Source: Pseudomonadota bacterium
Lineage (GTDB): Bacteria; Pseudomonadota; Gammaproteobacteria; Steroidobacterales; Woeseiaceae
Length of the DNA stretch: 64,000 bases
Assembly: GCA_022574185.1 (NCBI GenBank)
Contig: JACZSM010000002.1
Location: 122,442 to 186,441, forward strand
Direction: 5' to 3'
Position 1 is the stretch's first letter; every line of letters starts with the position of its first letter. This document shows, piece after piece, positions 63,165 through 64,000 of the stretch. A model generated the notes under the pieces. That model ran no database searches, had not been told where the DNA came from, and saw nothing but the letters and a program-made list of their open reading frames with translations. The position numbers and the translations under genes were made by a program.

Positions 63165-64000
63165 ATGACAGTGAGTCGAATAACAAAAGGAGTGAGTGAC
63201 ATCGGAGAGCTCCGCAATGATAGCGGCAGGCTGCGGCCAACGCGCGCGTTGGGTGTCGCTGCAGCGTGGCGTAGCTGTCTGCTGGTGCTGGCGTTCGTTG
63301 GTCTGGGCTTTGCCACGTCTCCCGCCAGTGCGGCCGTGGGAGTCGATACGACCAGCACCGGTACGACGCTGGGTGCGAGCATCAACATCTCCCACACCAC
63401 CTCCGGCAGCGACCGCCTGATGCTGGTAGGCGTCTCCATCGCGCAAGTCAGCGTGGAGACCGTCAGCTCGATCACGTACAACGGCGGCGCGCAGAGCCTC
63501 AGCCCCAGGGGATCGATCAACTCCCCCGGCGGCCAGATTCGGGTGGAGATTTGGTCGCTCGTCGCGCCGGCCGCGGTGACCGCCGACGTGGTAGTGAACT
63601 TCAGCAGCCCGGCCGCCGACGGCGCGATGATCGGCGTAATGACCTTCACCGGTGTCGACCAGACGACTCCCCTGGGCACCTTTGCCCCGGCTTCGGCCAA
63701 CACCGGTGGGAGCGCTTCCGTGGACGTCAGCTCTGCTGTGGGCGAACTGGTCTTCGGCGTGCTCGGTGTCGACGACGTTGTCGACTACAACCTGGCCCCC
63801 GGGCCCGGTCAGACGCCGGAGAAATGGGACCTCGCGTTAAACGCGGGCAACGGCGGCGGCAGCACCGAGGCCAGTGCGGCCCCGACGGTCGCGACGTCGT
63901 GGACTTGGCTCGGCGATGACGAATGGGCTGTAGCCGGCATTTCGATCAAGTCAGCGGCTGCCGGACCGCTCGGCCACTGGGAATTCGACGAAGGCAGCGG
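63165..64000 (+). CDS. Secreted surface-type protein with LamG-like domain, cut by window end
   Basis: The frame is open from ATG 63165 to the window edge, so about 278 residues are visible. A signal peptide lies near residues 35-60 (LLVLAFVGLGFATSPASA). A beta-rich domain follows (about 62-255; SSITYNGGAQSLSP, IRVEIWSLVAP), which recurs in bacterial secreted proteins. The last visible residues, GHWEFDEGSG, are the opening of a LamG/concanavalin-like domain, so a large multi-domain protein continues outside. GC content and codon use are clearly higher than in the rest of the window, suggesting horizontal acquisition. The exact start (ATG 63165 or GTG 63192) is uncertain. Confidence 0.7.
   Translation, partial: MTVSRITKGVSDIGELRNDSGRLRPTRALGVAAAWRSCLLVLAFVGLGFATSPASAAVGVDTTSTGTTLGASINISHTTSGSDRLMLVGVSIAQVSVETVSSITYNGGAQSLSPRGSINSPGGQIRVEIWSLVAPAAVTADVVVNFSSPAADGAMIGVMTFTGVDQTTPLGTFAPASANTGGSASVDVSSAVGELVFGVLGVDDVVDYNLAPGPGQTPEKWDLALNAGNGGGSTEASAAPTVATSWTWLGDDEWAVAGISIKSAAAGPLGHWEFDEGS

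Noticed and set aside
63005..63703. Minus-strand open frame at the right end
   Set aside because: It overlaps the signal peptide and first domain of the plus-strand secreted protein, and has no recognisable domain. A decayed gene end near 63005 cannot be excluded.

Overview
The window reads as a chromosome segment from a free-living aerobic Gram-negative bacterium, most likely a marine or sediment gammaproteobacterium. Supporting signs are lipoprotein signal peptides, OmpA-type and beta-barrel outer membrane proteins, a COX15-type heme A synthase, a MacA/MacB-like ABC efflux set, DUF4124 and DUF3179 proteins, and many catabolic oxidoreductases. Base composition looks moderately GC-rich by eye (not computed). 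The taxonomic placement is inference. No rRNA, tRNA, IS element, prophage or CRISPR array was seen.

Layout. 1-2987: the C-terminal part of a tryptophan-halogenase-like protein, an orphan ParA-type ATPase, and a convergent threonine dehydratase-like plus pterin dehydratase pair. 3021-3470: an intergenic block with three tandem 51-bp repeats and two long REP-like repeat units. 3490-18466 (minus strand): a compact, largely overlapping cluster of twelve genes. In transcription order these are a zinc-ribbon Ser/Thr kinase, a PP2C phosphatase, a Gly-rich lipoprotein, an unknown lipoprotein, a transmembrane kinase with TPRs, an FHA-PEGA-SUMF1 fusion, a small acidic exported protein, a MotA/TolQ/ExbB channel, an actin-like/FHA fusion, two vWA proteins and an OmpA-like protein. 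18469-23571 (minus strand): glpK, a thioesterase, acetoacetyl-CoA synthetase and two conserved uncharacterised genes. 23698-35967: a TauE/SafE exporter, a multiheme cytochrome with TPRs, a cold-shock protein, an alpha-hydroxyacid oxidase, heme A synthase, ilvE, an omega-transaminase/mmsA pair, a periplasmic MBL hydrolase and an M20 peptidase. 36030-48766: a glycosyltransferase with a polytopic TPR membrane protein, a lipase-like protein, a sorbosone-dehydrogenase/cytochrome fusion, a DUF3179 protein, an amber-interrupted SMP-30-like gene, a methyltransferase and two serine hydrolases. 48840-54064: the ABC efflux operon and a PlsC-like acyltransferase. 54092-55990: a small metal-response-like locus (MerR, GDCCVxC protein, frameshifted membrane protein). 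56120-64000: catabolic enzymes, a beta-barrel protein, a second DUF3179 protein, and the start of a compositionally different LamG-type surface protein.

The main candidate for an undescribed system is the 3490-18466 cluster. Both vWA proteins begin with the same short basic stretch and an almost identical transmembrane segment carrying an Asp (FLDC..CGFGA.IL). They are followed by a coiled coil and then a vWA domain, and they sit beside a MotA/TolQ/ExbB-family channel gene. That layout matches the B subunit (MotB/ExbD/TolR/ZorB) of proton-driven 5:2 motors, with the usual periplasmic domain replaced by vWA. I infer a proton-motive-force-driven envelope machine whose two paralogous B subunits present vWA domains. 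It would be anchored by an OmpA-like protein and lipoproteins, and controlled by two kinases, a PP2C phosphatase and two FHA proteins. The kinase/phosphatase/FHA logic recalls the T6SS PpkA-PppA-Fha pathway and the vWA/PP2C/kinase (TerY-P) triad, but no T6SS structural gene and no ter gene is present.
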